Part shown: piece by piece, positions 1-11,400 of the stretch
Numbering within the stretch: position 1 is the first letter of the stretch
Layout: each line of letters starts with the position of its first letter
Assembly (NCBI GenBank): GCA_051294375.1
Contig: CM119269.1
Span: forward strand, 18,275,413 to 18,339,412
Origin: Paraspadella gotoi
Taxonomy: Eukaryota > Chaetognatha
DNA length: 64,000 bases
Reading direction: 5' to 3'
Made by a program: the position numbers and the translations under genes
Notes under the pieces: generated by a model
The model's input: the letters and a program-made list of their open reading frames with translations, nothing else
Database searches by the model: none
Told to the model about the DNA's origin: nothing

Positions 1-499
1 CGTTTTTCTTTATATAAATATATAATTATATAAATTGTCGATTTTACCTGACCGTTCATTCAGCCTTTGGCTATATCTTCCCCACCAATTGTTAACTTTC
101 GGTGACAAACATCGGTTTTTATTTGATACCACGAGAACCATTGTAAATCAAAGGAAACTAAACAAGGAGATAGTTTGTTTGTTTGTTTCAAACATCACGA
201 TTTGAATATTTTCGAGGAACTGTACTAAAACTTGAAATTTGGGGGTCTTCCTTTTTTTTTTCCTTGAATGAAAATAGAAATCTTTCGTCATCGTTCTTTT
301 TTTCTCCCTCTCTGTCTGACTCTCTCTTGAGACGAACCTAAGATATGTTGAAAGGCGCATCTCAAAAATAAAAAGTTGTTTCATAGAAAAAAGATTCGCC
401 CTTACCCGTAAACCCAACCCCTCACCCGAGCCGCCGGCCTCCGTCGCTACTCGAGATAACACCCGCATTTAAATTTCCATTCGCCCGAAGAAAAAGTGT
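1..499. other. AT-rich DNA, no gene seen
   Basis: AT-rich sequence with short T runs and no recognisable protein or RNA gene. The one open frame over 100 codons on the minus strand is low-complexity and resembles nothing I know. Confidence 0.6.
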
Positions 500-539
500 C
501 TCTCTCTCACTCGGAAATAGGACATTTTTAAAACATATT

Positions 540-586
<47 letters not shown>

Positions 587-624
587 GGAAATGGAAGGAC
601 AATTTTAAAACACATTTACTCTAT
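500..624. repeat. Short direct duplication flanking a (CT)n tract
   Basis: A segment of about 45 bp, beginning TCTCTCACTCGGAAAT and ending AAAACAyATTTACTCT, occurs at about 500-546 and again at about 576-624. The (CT)n run at 542-581 lies between them. The copies differ by a few substitutions and small indels. Slippage or unequal exchange through the CT run explains this simply. Confidence 0.75.
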
Positions 625-939
625 TAAGAACAATAAAAGGAGAATCAAATAATAAAAGAAAACTATATATTAATATATACATGAAAAAGTATTTGTACGG
701 ATAAAAATGTTTTAATTTGGATAAGGAAGCATCGCAACGCGAAGCCATCTTCTATTTTTAATAGAAAAGCGATAAACAACGAAACAAGACAGCGTTGATT
801 TTTGCGTCGCTATGAGCAACATAGGGAGGCGGGGTGGAGGTAATGGCCAGTCTGGTAGAATTTGTAAGATTTCAGGGCGGAAACATGGGGTATAATTTCG
901 AGATTGTCTCCGCCTTCCTCTTTCTTTCTCTCTCGTCAT

Positions 940-1310
940 CATCTCTCGTCTCTCTCTCTCTCTCTCTCATCTCTTATCTCTCTCTATTTCGGTCGGTCGG
1001 TCGACCTTTTTAGATCCAACGTTGGCGCATTTTCTTAAAAGTGACGATGTTTCGAATAAAAACGTCAAAAGAATGACGTCCCAACAAAAGGAAATTTTAG
1101 AAAGAGATAGGGTGAGGAGGGGAGAGAGAGAGTAAGAAAGCGAGAGAGAGACAGAGAGGGAAAGAGAGGGGGAGATAGAGAAAGAGAGAGGGAGAGACTC
1201 AGGGAAGGAAGGAGTGACGGAAAAAAATGAAAAAAAATCAAATGGGGATGAGAAATCGAGAGGGAGAGAGAGAGAGAGAGAGTGAGAGAGAGAGAGAGAT
1301 GGTGTAAAAA
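940..1310. repeat. CT tract followed by a GA-rich polypurine block
   Basis: (CT)n at about 946-985 is followed by GAGA-rich sequence at 1,085-1,300. Open frames here are Ser/Leu/Arg/Glu low-complexity translations, not genes. Confidence 0.8.
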
Positions 1311-2600
1311 CTGCCAAAAAAGGCGCCGGCGTCACTGGTTCCAAGCTAGATGGCGCTCGCGATCAAAACAGAAACTTTTTTCTTTTCATTCTCCTTTTTT
1401 TTTCTTTTCTCGAAACCGTCATCAATCAAAATTTTGTTTTCATTTTCAGGGGAAGACGCGAATGGGACCGTAACTTATTTTCATAAAATTTAAATATCAA
1501 ACCTAAAAAAAAAAAGTTGAAACAAATTTTGATTTTAAAACTACATAAATTAATTAATTCATTAATTAAGCCAAAGAAATTAACACAATTTAGTATCTCA
1601 AAACTAAGAAGAACTAGAAGACTAAAACTAAATGTCACCCTGACCTTCGACTATTTACTTTCGCTCTTTATAAATCTTGCACACGTTCGTCTCAGACTCT
1701 GCGATTAAAATTCCTTCTTGACTCAATCGTATTAAATTTTGTTTTTTAAAGTTAATATTGCTCAAAAAAGTCAAGAAAGAGCGTTTATCGGCAGGCAAAG
1801 AGCCAAAATCTAAAACGCAAAAAGCCAAAATCCAGACAAAAACAAAAAAAAATCGACACCAAGTGAAAAAAAAAAAATTCTCGGAATCTTCGCCAACTTC
1901 ATTTTTTAGCGTCTTTTTCTTTCCGCCCCCTTTCCCTCCCCCAAAACCCCCACCCCCCAATGTCCTTTTTCATTCTTCCATACGCCCTCCTCATTCCTTC
2001 TTCATTCCTACTTCGACCCTCTCGTCCCTTTCTTCATTGTCGCCCCTATTTCTTTCTCCGGACGGTCTCTCCCCCCCCACGTCTTCTTTCTCTCCCCCGC
2101 CCTCGACACTGCCGTTTATTTTTCTCTTACGCCTGCCCGCTCTTTCTCGCTTTATTTTCTCGGAAACGCTGATTGGCTGTCATTTAAATATTTCGGCTGT
2201 TAGCGATTGGTCGCTGTGGATGTCTCTTTGCTGGGCGAAGCAGAATTTTATTGTCAATCTTCGTTAACTTACCTCCCGACCCCATTGTTTGAAGTGTTCT
2301 TACACTCTTTCTCTTTTGTCTTTTAAAATGACGTTCGAAATCCCCAAACGTCAGATGGCAAAAGTTGATTCGATTCCCAGGCCAATTCGAATCACGTTTC
2401 CATGCCAACAGGAAAGTCTCGCGTGGAATTTTCGCAACTACGTATATTCCATGATGCATTCGCCTAAAAAACTTTAAAATGCAATATTATGAACTGAATG
2501 AAAGGAGAACCCAATTTTTTTTTAGAAAATTTCGTATCTGAATCCTTTTTTAATGCGAATGTTTTAATTTGTTTAAAATTTGTTTTTATTTGTTTTTATT
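1311..2600. other. No gene; C/T-rich block with two inverted CCAAT motifs
   Basis: AT-rich DNA to 1,900, then a pyrimidine-rich stretch with C runs at 1,915-2,110. Two ATTGG motifs (inverted CCAAT boxes) at about 2,172 and 2,206 are 34 bp apart and flank a TTTAAATA stretch. No downstream gene could be recognised, so this is not called a promoter. The 169-codon frame at 1,758-2,267 is Lys-rich then Ser/Pro/Phe-rich low complexity. Confidence 0.5.
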
Positions 2601-2602
2601 TG

Positions 2603-2850
2603 TTGCATCTTATTTTTCTCTTTACGATTGCACCATCCCTTACTTCATGGAATTGCATCTTCTCTTTCCTTTTAAGATTACATCTACCTTTCATGTTGCG
2701 ATTGCATCTTCCCTTTTCTTTAAGATTGCATCTTCCCTTTTCTTTAAGATTACATCTTCCCTTTCTCCTCTCGATTGCATCCGTCCCTTTCCCGAGATCG
2801 CATCTACTCTTCCGCCGAGATCGCATCGGCAACGTCGCCGAGATTGTATC
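2603..2850. repeat. Minisatellite, 23-25 bp unit, about 11 copies
   Basis: The anchor ATTGCATC (variants ATTACATC, ATCGCATC, ATTGTATC) recurs at 2,627, 2,652, 2,677, 2,701, 2,725, 2,749, 2,774, 2,797, 2,820 and 2,843. Spacing is 23-25 bp, with a CTTCCCTTTTCTTTAAG-like remainder. The central units are nearly identical and the right-hand units drift to GC-rich variants. On the minus strand this gives a GRCNLKEK-type repeated peptide, which I treat as a translation of the repeat. Confidence 0.85.
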
Positions 2851-3129
2851 GCAGAATTTTCTTTGCTGTTGCGTCGTTTCCCCGGATTTGAGATGTTATC
2901 TCGTTGAGAAGCGATTTCGTCTTTTTTCAGACAAACGATTTCAATTCTTTTCCCACCGAACGATCACATTTAAGCGAACCAGCTCCTTCTTAAATTATAC
3001 TTTTTATATTTGATCGTTTGCTGTGCCCAGAAAAACGATATTTTAGCATAACATTCGCTAAGTTTTTTTTTCATATTGTATTAGATAATTTTTTAAATTC
3101 TTTTTGTCACGGCAATTTGTTTTGGTATT

Positions 3130-3285
3130 ACTCCTAACCTTGACCTAATCCTGAACCCTAAACCCTAAATCCGTAATTTTAACTCGTCTCTGACTCTAAC
3201 CCATATCCCTAACCTTAATCACAAACCAAGTCTCCTAACCTTAATCCTTAAATCTAACCTATTTTTAACTTTAAAAAATTAACCT
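3130..3285. repeat. Degenerate telomere-like CCTAA stretch
   Basis: Clustered CCTAA, CCCTAA and CCTTAA words, including AACCCTAAACCCTAAAT near 3,155-3,172, several CTAACCTTAATC variants and TATCCCTAACC. The register is irregular, so this is not a clean array. It resembles a decayed interstitial telomeric sequence of the TTAGGG type; chance enrichment in AT-rich DNA is possible. Confidence 0.45.
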
Positions 3286-5627
3286 AATTTCGAATTTAAG
3301 ACAAAATGAGGCCACCAGGGTCGCAGTTGTTCTTTTTAATTTTTGTTTCTTCTATTTTATTCACTGCAATTATTTGATTTTTGTCGCAGTGCGCGTTTGA
3401 TTGAAAAGTTTTTTGATGTCTTTTAAAAAAATATTAAATAAATGTTCGACAACAACATGAGTGACTTGGACGATTAAAAACAACGACGACGATGACGACG
3501 ACAGAGACAACGATGAGAAGAACGAGGACGATGAGGACGACGATGAAGACGACAACGACGAATAAACCGCGGCTAAATGAAATACAAAGTCAAAGGAGCC
3601 GGATTAAGATTAATGAGTCCCAATCGAAATTCCATTTCCCTTCGAACCGACGCATTCATAATTGGAAAAAGCTACAAAAAAAAAAGTCCGGGTTATTCCT
3701 ACTTTTTGAATTCTAATTATTAGACGAGAGAGATGAGAGATGAGCAGAGATGAGAGGAGAGAGAGGAGAGAGAGAGAGGAGAACGAATGAGAAGAGCAGA
3801 GAGAGAGAAGAGATTTTATAACGAAAAGGGATTAATAGTGAAGTGCGAAGACTATGTAGTATGCAGATCCTAGGTCTCCGTCGGCCGCCCGCTGCCGCCG
3901 CTCGCTGTGCCGCCGACCGTCGCGCTCAAACGACCGACTCCAAGCGCGAAGCGCCACCAGCGTCTGGAACAGGAATTATTCATAAAATCCGAGAAAAAGT
4001 AATGAAAACTGGGACATCAAAAGGACCATTAGCATATTCTTCGGTGGGGAAAAAAGAGAATGAGAAAACATGACGACGAGAATGAAAGAGAGAAAGAAAG
4101 AGACAGACAAGAAAGTAGAAAGAGAGAAAAAATATCAAAGAGAGAGGAGAGGAGGAGGAAAGAGAGAGAGAGAGAGAGAGAGAGTAGAGAGAATCTATTT
4201 TTAATTATAATCACTCTAGGAGAGAGATGTTTTTATGCAGCGCCGAGTTGTTGTTGTTTGCTAGTTTCCGCATTCAAACAATTGCCAGACGCCCAAACCG
4301 AAAATTGAGACATTTGCGACTCAGATTTCGCGATGAGAAAAATGTCGACGGATCCAGAATTTGAAAATCCGGATACCCGACGAGAGAGAGAGAGGAGAGA
4401 GAGACGAGAGAGGAGAGAGACGAGAGAGAAGATGAGAAGAGGAGAGAGAGAGAGAGCAGAGAGAGCGTTTTATTCGTTTAAGTTTAAATTTTTGTTTATT
4501 TTTGACAAAACGAATTTCGCATACATTTGTGTCTTATAACATTCTCTTTTGGCGATGTAGAAGACTTTCACCAATCAGCTAACCACGACCAGTCTAAATG
4601 TTAAATATTCTTATTTTTATAACCTGTATGGACGCTTGCATCTCGATAGCTTTGCCTATCCCTAATTGTTTAAAATCTATTTTTGTGTTGTACTTGCATG
4701 TTCTAGATAACTTTTGAAAAAAACGAGAAACTTTTATCCTTTCTTGTGGTGGTCCACAGTCCATCGCGTCGTTTCTTCACCGGATCCCTCATCCTTTCCA
4801 ATCCATGACTCTTCGGAGAGACGAGAACTTTAACTTGCCTTCCCTTTCCCTTATCGCTTTTATTTCGAGAAAAATTATTACATCTCTCCTCTCTCTTCCT
4901 CCTCTCTCTCTCCCTCTGCTCTCTCTCTCTCTCTCTCTCTCTCCTGCACTTATCTCATTGACGTTCTTAACAAGGATCAGGTCGTTCTGTCGTTTTTATT
5001 CCGCACATCTCGATACATAAATCTCTTTTTTTTTCATTGAGCTTAAGCGCCCCCCTCTCTCTCTCTCTCCTTCTCTCTCTCTTCTCTCTCTCTCTCTCTT
5101 CCTCTCTCTCTCTCTCTCTCTCTCTCCTCCTCTCGCTCACAAAATCCGTTGCTAAACATTATCACTTATTTTTAACCATTACGAATTCCACAAAAAAAGT
5201 CGCTATTTTTTCTTCGTCCCCAAAGATTTAGTCGCGATTCCTTTTCATTTCCGCAAATTCCATCGACATTTCAGCTTGCATTTAATTTTCTTTTTCTCTC
5301 TCTCTCTCTCTCTCTCTCACTTAATTTTTTTGATCCCCAATTTTAGTCTTTGTATCTTTTATATTCCCGTTCAAATTTTTTATCTCCCTTCTGCTTCTCC
5401 AAATTATTTCCCCCTTTTTATATTTTTTTTTCCTTTTCCCCCCCGGAAATTCCCTTTGGCTCCGTTTTATTAGTTGTTCCGTTAAATTCCGCTTGAGGGA
5501 CGAAATTGTAAAGGGCGAAAATCTCAAACCCAAACAAAAAGCAAAACAAACAAAGTCTAAGAAGAAAATAATAGTATAATACGACGTCAATATGACGGCA
5601 AAGCTGACAAAGACGACAATGACAATG
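3286..5627. other. Simple-repeat region, no gene
   Basis: Holds a GAC/GACGA triplet-rich stretch at 3,481-3,560, GA-rich blocks at 3,725-3,815, 4,060-4,185 and 4,380-4,465, and (CT)n blocks at 4,880-4,945, 5,050-5,140 and 5,293-5,320. A GC-rich patch of CCGCC/CGCC words lies at 3,875-3,960. All open frames are low complexity. I see no conserved protein. Confidence 0.6.
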
Positions 5628-5628
5628 A

Positions 5629-5699
<71 letters not shown>

Positions 5700-5709
5700 T
5701 ATATATATA
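5628..5709. repeat. Compound (CT)n(AT)n microsatellite
   Basis: About 13 CT units run directly into about 19 AT units, then an imperfect ATAATATT tail. Confidence 0.95.
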
Positions 5710-5976
5710 AATTTCTGTGAACGAATTAAAGAATCATTTTTCAAGGAATAGAGATATCGCCAGGAAATCAAGAGAGAAAATTGTCTATGCTAAAATGTAA
5801 TTTTCAATCACCCACTTTTCTCCACAGATCGTGGATGACACCAAAGAATAATAGTAGTAATATACGCATATATATAAACAAAGATTCTACTCAAAACGTT
5901 TCATGTATTTTTCATTTCAAGAATGCATTGTCGTCGTTGTCGTCGTCGTCATCCTCATCGTCGTTGTTTCGCTGGT

Positions 5977-6036
5977 AAAAGATCTCACAAAAGATCTCAC
6001 AAAAGATCTCACAAAAGATCACACAAAAGATCTCAC
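5977..6036. repeat. 12-bp tandem repeat AAAAGATCTCAC x5
   Basis: Five contiguous 12-bp units start at 5,977, 5,989, 6,001, 6,013 and 6,025. The fourth has one change (GATCACAC); a sixth degenerates into AAAATCGC. Each unit contains the palindrome AGATCT except the variant. In frame on the plus strand it reads as a KDLT peptide repeat, which I regard as incidental. Confidence 0.95.
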
Positions 6037-6535
6037 AAAATCGCTCGGTTCCCCAGAGACGAAACGTGATTCGCGATTTCGGTCGAAGGAATTCCTCACC
6101 TTTGCCTTCGCAGCCTCACCTCGTAGATTCACCTTTCTTCTCCCTCGCTCTGACTCACTCCCCGCCATCCCCTCCACTCCCCCGTCCACAACCCCCGTAT
6201 CGAAATTCACTCCATAAATTCATCCACTCATCACTCAACCAATTCCCGACTTGCTTTTCGCATCTCACGATCAAGAATTTCGATAACCGTTAAGAACCGA
6301 ATTTTCCCGTTTCCCATTTCATCAGAGGCGCATATTTACCCTTTTTCATCTCATATTCGCTTTATTCACCCTCCACTCACCCTCAACCTCAACCCTCTCC
6401 TCCTCCCCCCTTCTCCCCCCCCCTTTCTCCCGGTGAAATCGATTAATCATTTTGTGGGAAAGAAAGAAAAAAAGAAGAATCGCGACGAAATTGTGAAGAG
6501 GCGAAGCGAGGCGGTGAAGAGAGAGCGAGACGAGA

Positions 6536-6600
6536 TTTCGTCGTCGTCGTCTTCGTCGTCGTCAACGTCAACGTCAACGTCGTCGTCGTCGTCGTCATCC
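6536..6600. repeat. CGT/GTC triplet repeat
   Basis: Runs of GTCGTCGTC and GTCAACGTCAACGTC. Translations give poly-Ser/Thr on plus and Thr-rich sequence on minus; no gene is implied. Confidence 0.9.
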
Positions 6601-6792
6601 CTGACGCCGTGTCAGTTTTGGTCGTTGTCATCGTCAACTGCAGTGATTGACAATTACATCGGCGTATTATTGGCCATTGGCCAAGGTCGTCGAACGTTGT
6701 CCTCATTCTCGTCATCGAGGTAGACATTGTTTTTTAAACCCTGACTTCGTCGTCAACGTCACCTTCTTCTTTGACTGTTTGTCATTCGTAGA

Positions 6793-7365
6793 AGCTCGAG
6801 TGATCGTTTCCAGCGTTCACAATTCAGCTCGAGTTCAGTTCAGTTCAGTTCGGTTCACAATTCAGCTTGAGTGATCGGTTTCCATCGGGTCACAATTCAG
6901 CTCGGAGGTTCTGTTCAGTTCAGTCAGTTCAGTCACAATTTCAGTCTGAGTGATCTGTTTCCACGTTCAGATCACTTCGAATTCAGCTCGAGTTCAGTTC
7001 AGTTCAGTTTCAGTAGTTCACAATTCAGCTTGGTGAGTTCACGTTCACATTCACTAGTTCTGACCATTTCAGTTCAGTTCACAATCAAGCCTCAGTGATC
7101 TTTCCATGTCAACAATTCGCTCGAGTTCAGTTCAGTTCGTTCAGTTTCAGGTTCAGTTTTCACAATTCAGCTCTGAGTGTTGCGTTTCACATCGTTCATA
7201 CGATTCAGCTCGATTGTTCTTTCAGTTCAGTTTCAGTTCACAATTCAGGCTCGAGTGGATCGTTTCCATCTTCACAATTTCAGCTCGAATTCCAGTTCAG
7301 TTCAGTTCAGTTCAGTTCACAATTCAGCTCGAGTGATCGTTTCCATCGTTCACAATTCAACATAC
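6793..7365. repeat. Complex satellite-like array of CAGTT and CAATTCAGCTCGAG motifs
   Basis: About 570 bp made of the module TTCACAATTCAGCTCGAG, usually followed by a GTGATCGTTTCCATCG-like stretch and by (CAGTT)2-4 runs. At least eight module starts can be counted, for example near 6,818, 6,859, 6,891, 7,318 and 7,350. Unit length is variable because the CAGTT runs expand and contract. Open frames across it (Phe/Ser/Gln-rich) are shadows of the repeat. Confidence 0.85.
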
Positions 7366-8720
7366 AAGTCATCATCGCGCTTGAAAATTCCCCGGTGAAT
7401 CCGCGCAACAAACAAATCCCACAAAATCCATCTTTCGCCCTTCTGTAGTAAAATAAAAAAAAAATAAAAAAAAATGGGCTGAAATTCCCGAAGGCGCGGT
7501 CCTTCTCTTCTCTCGTTGATATATATCCTATCATTGGCGTCGTCGTCGTTTTCGTCGTCGTCTTCGTCGTCTCAGCGTCTTCGTCTTTGTGGTTCGCCTT
7601 GTCATCCTCATCATTGTTTCCATTGTCGTCGTCATCATCATGTCAACCCCGCTTTCGCCGTCGTTCTCATAGTCGTCGTCGTCGTCATCGTCCACCCATC
7701 GACCCTCACCCAATCTGCCTGACCTTCTTTCCTCCTTCGATTTGGAATCCGAATTTCCCTTTGGATTCGCATACAAAACTTCACCGCTCTTGCGGTCGCC
7801 GCCGATGCCGCTGCCGCTGTCGCCGCCGCTTCGGCCGCAATTTCTGCCTCCAACGCCGCCGTCGTCGCGTCGCCAAAGGGACAGATAGTACAGATGCCGA
7901 AAAAGCCAATGACTTCACTCGAAGCCTAAGTTGGCGAAAGTGTGATTCGTCTGATGCCGACGCCAGCCTAGTAAATGACTCTCCATTCGCCGCAGCAGCT
8001 GTCAAGGTTGCTCCCAGTCCGCAGGCGCTTACCATTTCCCCTTTCCGTCGCTGGATTCGTACCTGCCGCCTTTGCAGCCTCTGCCGTCTCCGCCGCCTTC
8101 TCCTTAGCCGCTGCCCTTGTCATCTTTAGACTTTCCTGTTTCTCATAGTCTCTCTTTCGCTTTGCCTGCCTCACCTTCTAAGCTTACCTCACCCTTAATC
8201 CTTTATTCATTATGTTTTATCAGCTTTCCCACTTCTCTTTTCTCCTCCTTTCTGCCTTTTCTTTATTTGTCAAACTTTTCACAAACCTGTATTATGTATG
8301 TATTATGTAATATGTATTATGTATTCCCTTTCCGTTAACCTCTTTCTCTCCTACCTCATTTTCTTCTCACCACCTCATTCCTTTTTTTCTTTCTTTCCTT
8401 TTTTTTTTCTTTCCTTCTTTCTTTTACTTCTCCGCCGGCCGCAACCGTCGTTCCCTTTGATCTTTCCGTCAATGGCCGCCGCCTTTTTCAGCCTTTGATC
8501 GGCGCCGCCGCCCCCCCCCCCAAAAAAAAAGTCCGGCGTCAGCGACCATTAACGCCGGTATTTTTTACGGCGTCTCTTTCGGCACAGTCGCCGATTTTCA
8601 GTTCCTATTGCAACGCCATCAGCGCCGCTCTCTCTCGGAACGGAGCCGCTTTGAAAAAGAGCGGCGCCTTTCGCGCCACTGGAATCAGCGACTCGAAAAT
8701 CCCGGCGTCTTTGATGGAGC
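7366..8720. other. GTC/GCC triplet-rich, CpG-rich DNA; no gene
   Basis: GTCGTC runs at 7,538-7,575 and 7,625-7,690 and GCCGCC runs at 7,795-7,870 give a locally GC-rich block. Around 8,280-8,330 a short TATTATGTATG-type repeat occurs. A C11A9 run sits at about 8,511-8,530. A frame of 180 codons at 7,587-8,129 is Arg/Ser/Pro low complexity in every part I read and matches no family I know. Confidence 0.55.
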
Positions 8721-10259
8721 GAGAGAGAAATTAAGGGAAGTCGAGAGAGAAAAACGGGAGAGGTGGAACGGAAGTGAAAGAGAAAGAGAGGATGGAAAGA
8801 AGGAAAGAAAGTAAATAACTCATAGAGTGATCGGATAGCGGTTGCCAGTGGTAGAAAAAAGGAAAATCCGGAAAATTTAATCCCACCATCTCCTGGGTAA
8901 ATCGACATTAAAAACCGAACAAGGACTCTGCTGTCCAACTGGGCAAGAGAGAACTGCAAATACAAAATGAAAGGGGGCTAAGATCTCGTCTTGACACCAC
9001 AGAATATATGTCCAAACTCAGTTTTTTTTTGTTTAAATGCTTATGCCAGTTTGAAGTGCCGTAACTGTTAATTGTTGGACGTATCAGAGGATGCACACGC
9101 CAGATCTGAGATCTTGCACTCAGCTGTTCTCGTCGGCGACGTCGAATTTTGCAAAAGCCGGTAGTAGACACCGAGCTCAATTCAGAACCCACCGTCATAC
9201 TAACGATCTCCGTCAAACGAGTAATCAGCTAACCAACCGAGCTTTGTAATTTTTAAGACCCAACTCCCCGGCGTATGTCTCCCGACTATTTGGTTTCTTG
9301 TTGTGTTAATGGTGTTAAAAAGGTGGTATGATTTAATTAAAAATATCATTATTTTTTCTTTTATTTAAAAATGGAGCATAGAGGTAAGTTGGATACCATC
9401 GTCGCTCTTGTGTGGGTTCAGCATTAATTATGAGAATTATAATAAGACTAAGGTTAATCTAAAAAAATTCAAAGAGCAGGATGTTACCAGACAGGAGTTC
9501 GGTATTAAAACAGCTCTTCTTCAAAATTAATTCATCACCATTACAATTTCACACACACCTCTCTGTCTATCAAAGCAGTATAAAATATACCCCAAAGCAA
9601 GAATATCAGTACCTCTGCACCCAAAACGATTTTACAAAAAACACAAACTATATACTTAAGATTCTTCTTCTTATACATTAAATTTTTACCCATAACTGTA
9701 TCTTTAATTATGTAATTTATTATCTTTCAATCCTGCAATAAATCGATTCCTCTCATATGAACACGAGAGCAGAAAATCTCCAGTTGCGGAACTGAAGAGA
9801 AGTTAGCAGGGAATCTTTTTATCGAATTGGAGTTCAAATCCTACTTGCCATGTCTAATATGTTAAACGTCTGTAGTTACCACCTATGTCTCCTTTGGTGG
9901 AGCATTACTTTTGGGAAGAGTTCATCTATTCAATCTCTCTACTACTCTCATTCTTCTTCATTGCGCTCTCATATTTATAACTCATACATCACGTAACTAC
10001 TATACCTGATCTACACGTCCTCTTCTCTCAGTCTCCTCTCGTCTCTCTCTCTCCTCTCTTATCCCTCTCTACCTCTCCATCATCTCACTACTTCATTCTC
10101 TCTTCGTTCTCTCCTCTTTCTTCCTACTGAATACTCTCCGGAATTTTACGGATAAAACCATCATTCGAAGTGTGCATTAATTCACTCATATACCACTGAC
10201 TGTGTACGATTATCAACTTCATCATGATAATACCTGCACTCACGAAAAGGGAGAGTAGG
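8721..10259. other. No gene recognised
   Basis: Mostly AT-rich unique-looking sequence, with a GA stretch at 8,720-8,815 and CT-rich sequence at 10,020-10,120. A minus-strand frame of 102 codons at 8,908-9,216 is not low complexity, but I recognise no domain. A GTAAGT splice-donor-like site at about 9,383 follows a short ATG-led frame; alone it does not support a gene. Confidence 0.4.
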
Positions 10260-11400
10260 GGAAGATTCGCTACGCGAGCCACCCATTTGTAATGTTTCTT
10301 AGGTTTTACTCTTGTCTCGAGAGAAAGATCAGTTTTAAATATGATGGCCATATCTTTCCGTGATTCTTTGGTTTTTCCCGTTACTATCCCTTCTGCTTTC
10401 CACCTTATTTGCTGTGGTATTTCTCGTTTCCATTTTTCTTTTCTTCTCCCGATTCTTCATTGTTTTCTTCACTTTTCTTTTGCTTCTGTCATTTCTTTTC
10501 TTCTCTCTTTTTTTTTTTCTTCCTTTCTTTCTTTCATTTTATTCTTTCTTTCTTTCTTTCTTTTTTTTGTCGCTCTTCATTCGAATGCCAGATCAATCGA
10601 ACTGGAAAAAGAGCAATAACTTAACTAGAAACATCGATTAGTTTTTAAGGTTATTTTTCGCTCATTCCTCGTTTCTTATTACCCGCATCCAGCGAACCTC
10701 ACGGATTCCAGTATGTTTCTCTCTCTCTCTCTCTCTGCTCTCTCTCTTCTCTCTCTCTCTCTCTCTCGTCTACTCTGCTCCTCTCTCTCTCTCTTCTCTC
10801 CATCTCTCCTGATAACGATATCCGTGCATCGACGTCACTCCCCAAACGAGGCATATGTGGTTTATAACTTGTGGCTTTGCTATGTTATTACATGTCAAAA
10901 GAAAGTAAAAGGGGAAACGTCGTTCGTTCGGCACCTGATGGCGCTAAAGTTCAATTTCTTCCTTCCTGCATTTTCTTTTCTAGTTTGGAGTTTGTTATTT
11001 TTTTGTTTGTTTTGTTTTGTTTGTTTTGGTTGTTTTTTTTTTTGTTTGTTTTGTTGTTTTGTTTGTTTGTTTGTGTTGAGTTTGTTTGTGTGTGTTTGTT
11101 TGTTTGGTTTGTTCTGTATTTTGTTGTTTGTTGTTTTGTTTGTTTGGTTTGTTTTTGTTTTCTTGTTTTCTTTGGAGTGTTCTTGGAGTTATTGTTTTCT
11201 TTGTATTTTTGATTTGGTATTTCTTTGTTTTTCTTTGTTTTGTGTACATGACAGTGTGACGTTGACAAAACCGTTGAGGCGGCGAGATGACGAGCACCAC
11301 GCAGGAGCGTGTCAAACGAGCGGGAAAAGGCCGAGAGAAGCGGGTATGGAAGAGCGCCCCAGCTGCCGCAGAGGCCACGCACCGTAACCCCTGGAGCCAG
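10260..11400 (+). repeat. Dispersed repeat R1, copy A
   Basis: Shares its start (TTCTTAGGTTTTACTCTTGT and following, near 10,298), a polypyrimidine middle, a (TTTG/TTTGT)n core at 10,985-11,245 and a conserved tail with the copy at 21,940-23,040. The tail holds GTGACGTTGACA, then GAGGCGGCGAGAT, then CGGGAAAAGGC, then CGCAGAGGCC. An inverted third copy lies at 28,560-30,550. Copy A differs from copy B mainly by small insertions. No protein motif is present, so the class (SINE-like, MITE-like or LTR-derived) is unknown. Confidence 0.8.

Noticed and set aside
967-1344. Ser/Leu-rich open frame of 125 codons on the minus strand
   Set aside because: It is a translation of GA/CT repeats, as are most long frames in the window.
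2171-2212. Twin inverted CCAAT boxes as a promoter
   Set aside because: Two five-base motifs without a recognisable downstream gene are not enough.
7587-8129. 180-codon plus-strand frame
   Set aside because: CGC/GTC triplet repeats give long Arg/Ser/Cys frames on both strands; no conserved domain and several overlapping frames.
9829-9841. GGAGTTCAAATCC, a tRNA B-box-like word
   Set aside because: No acceptor stem pairing or A box at the correct distance; no tRNA fold.
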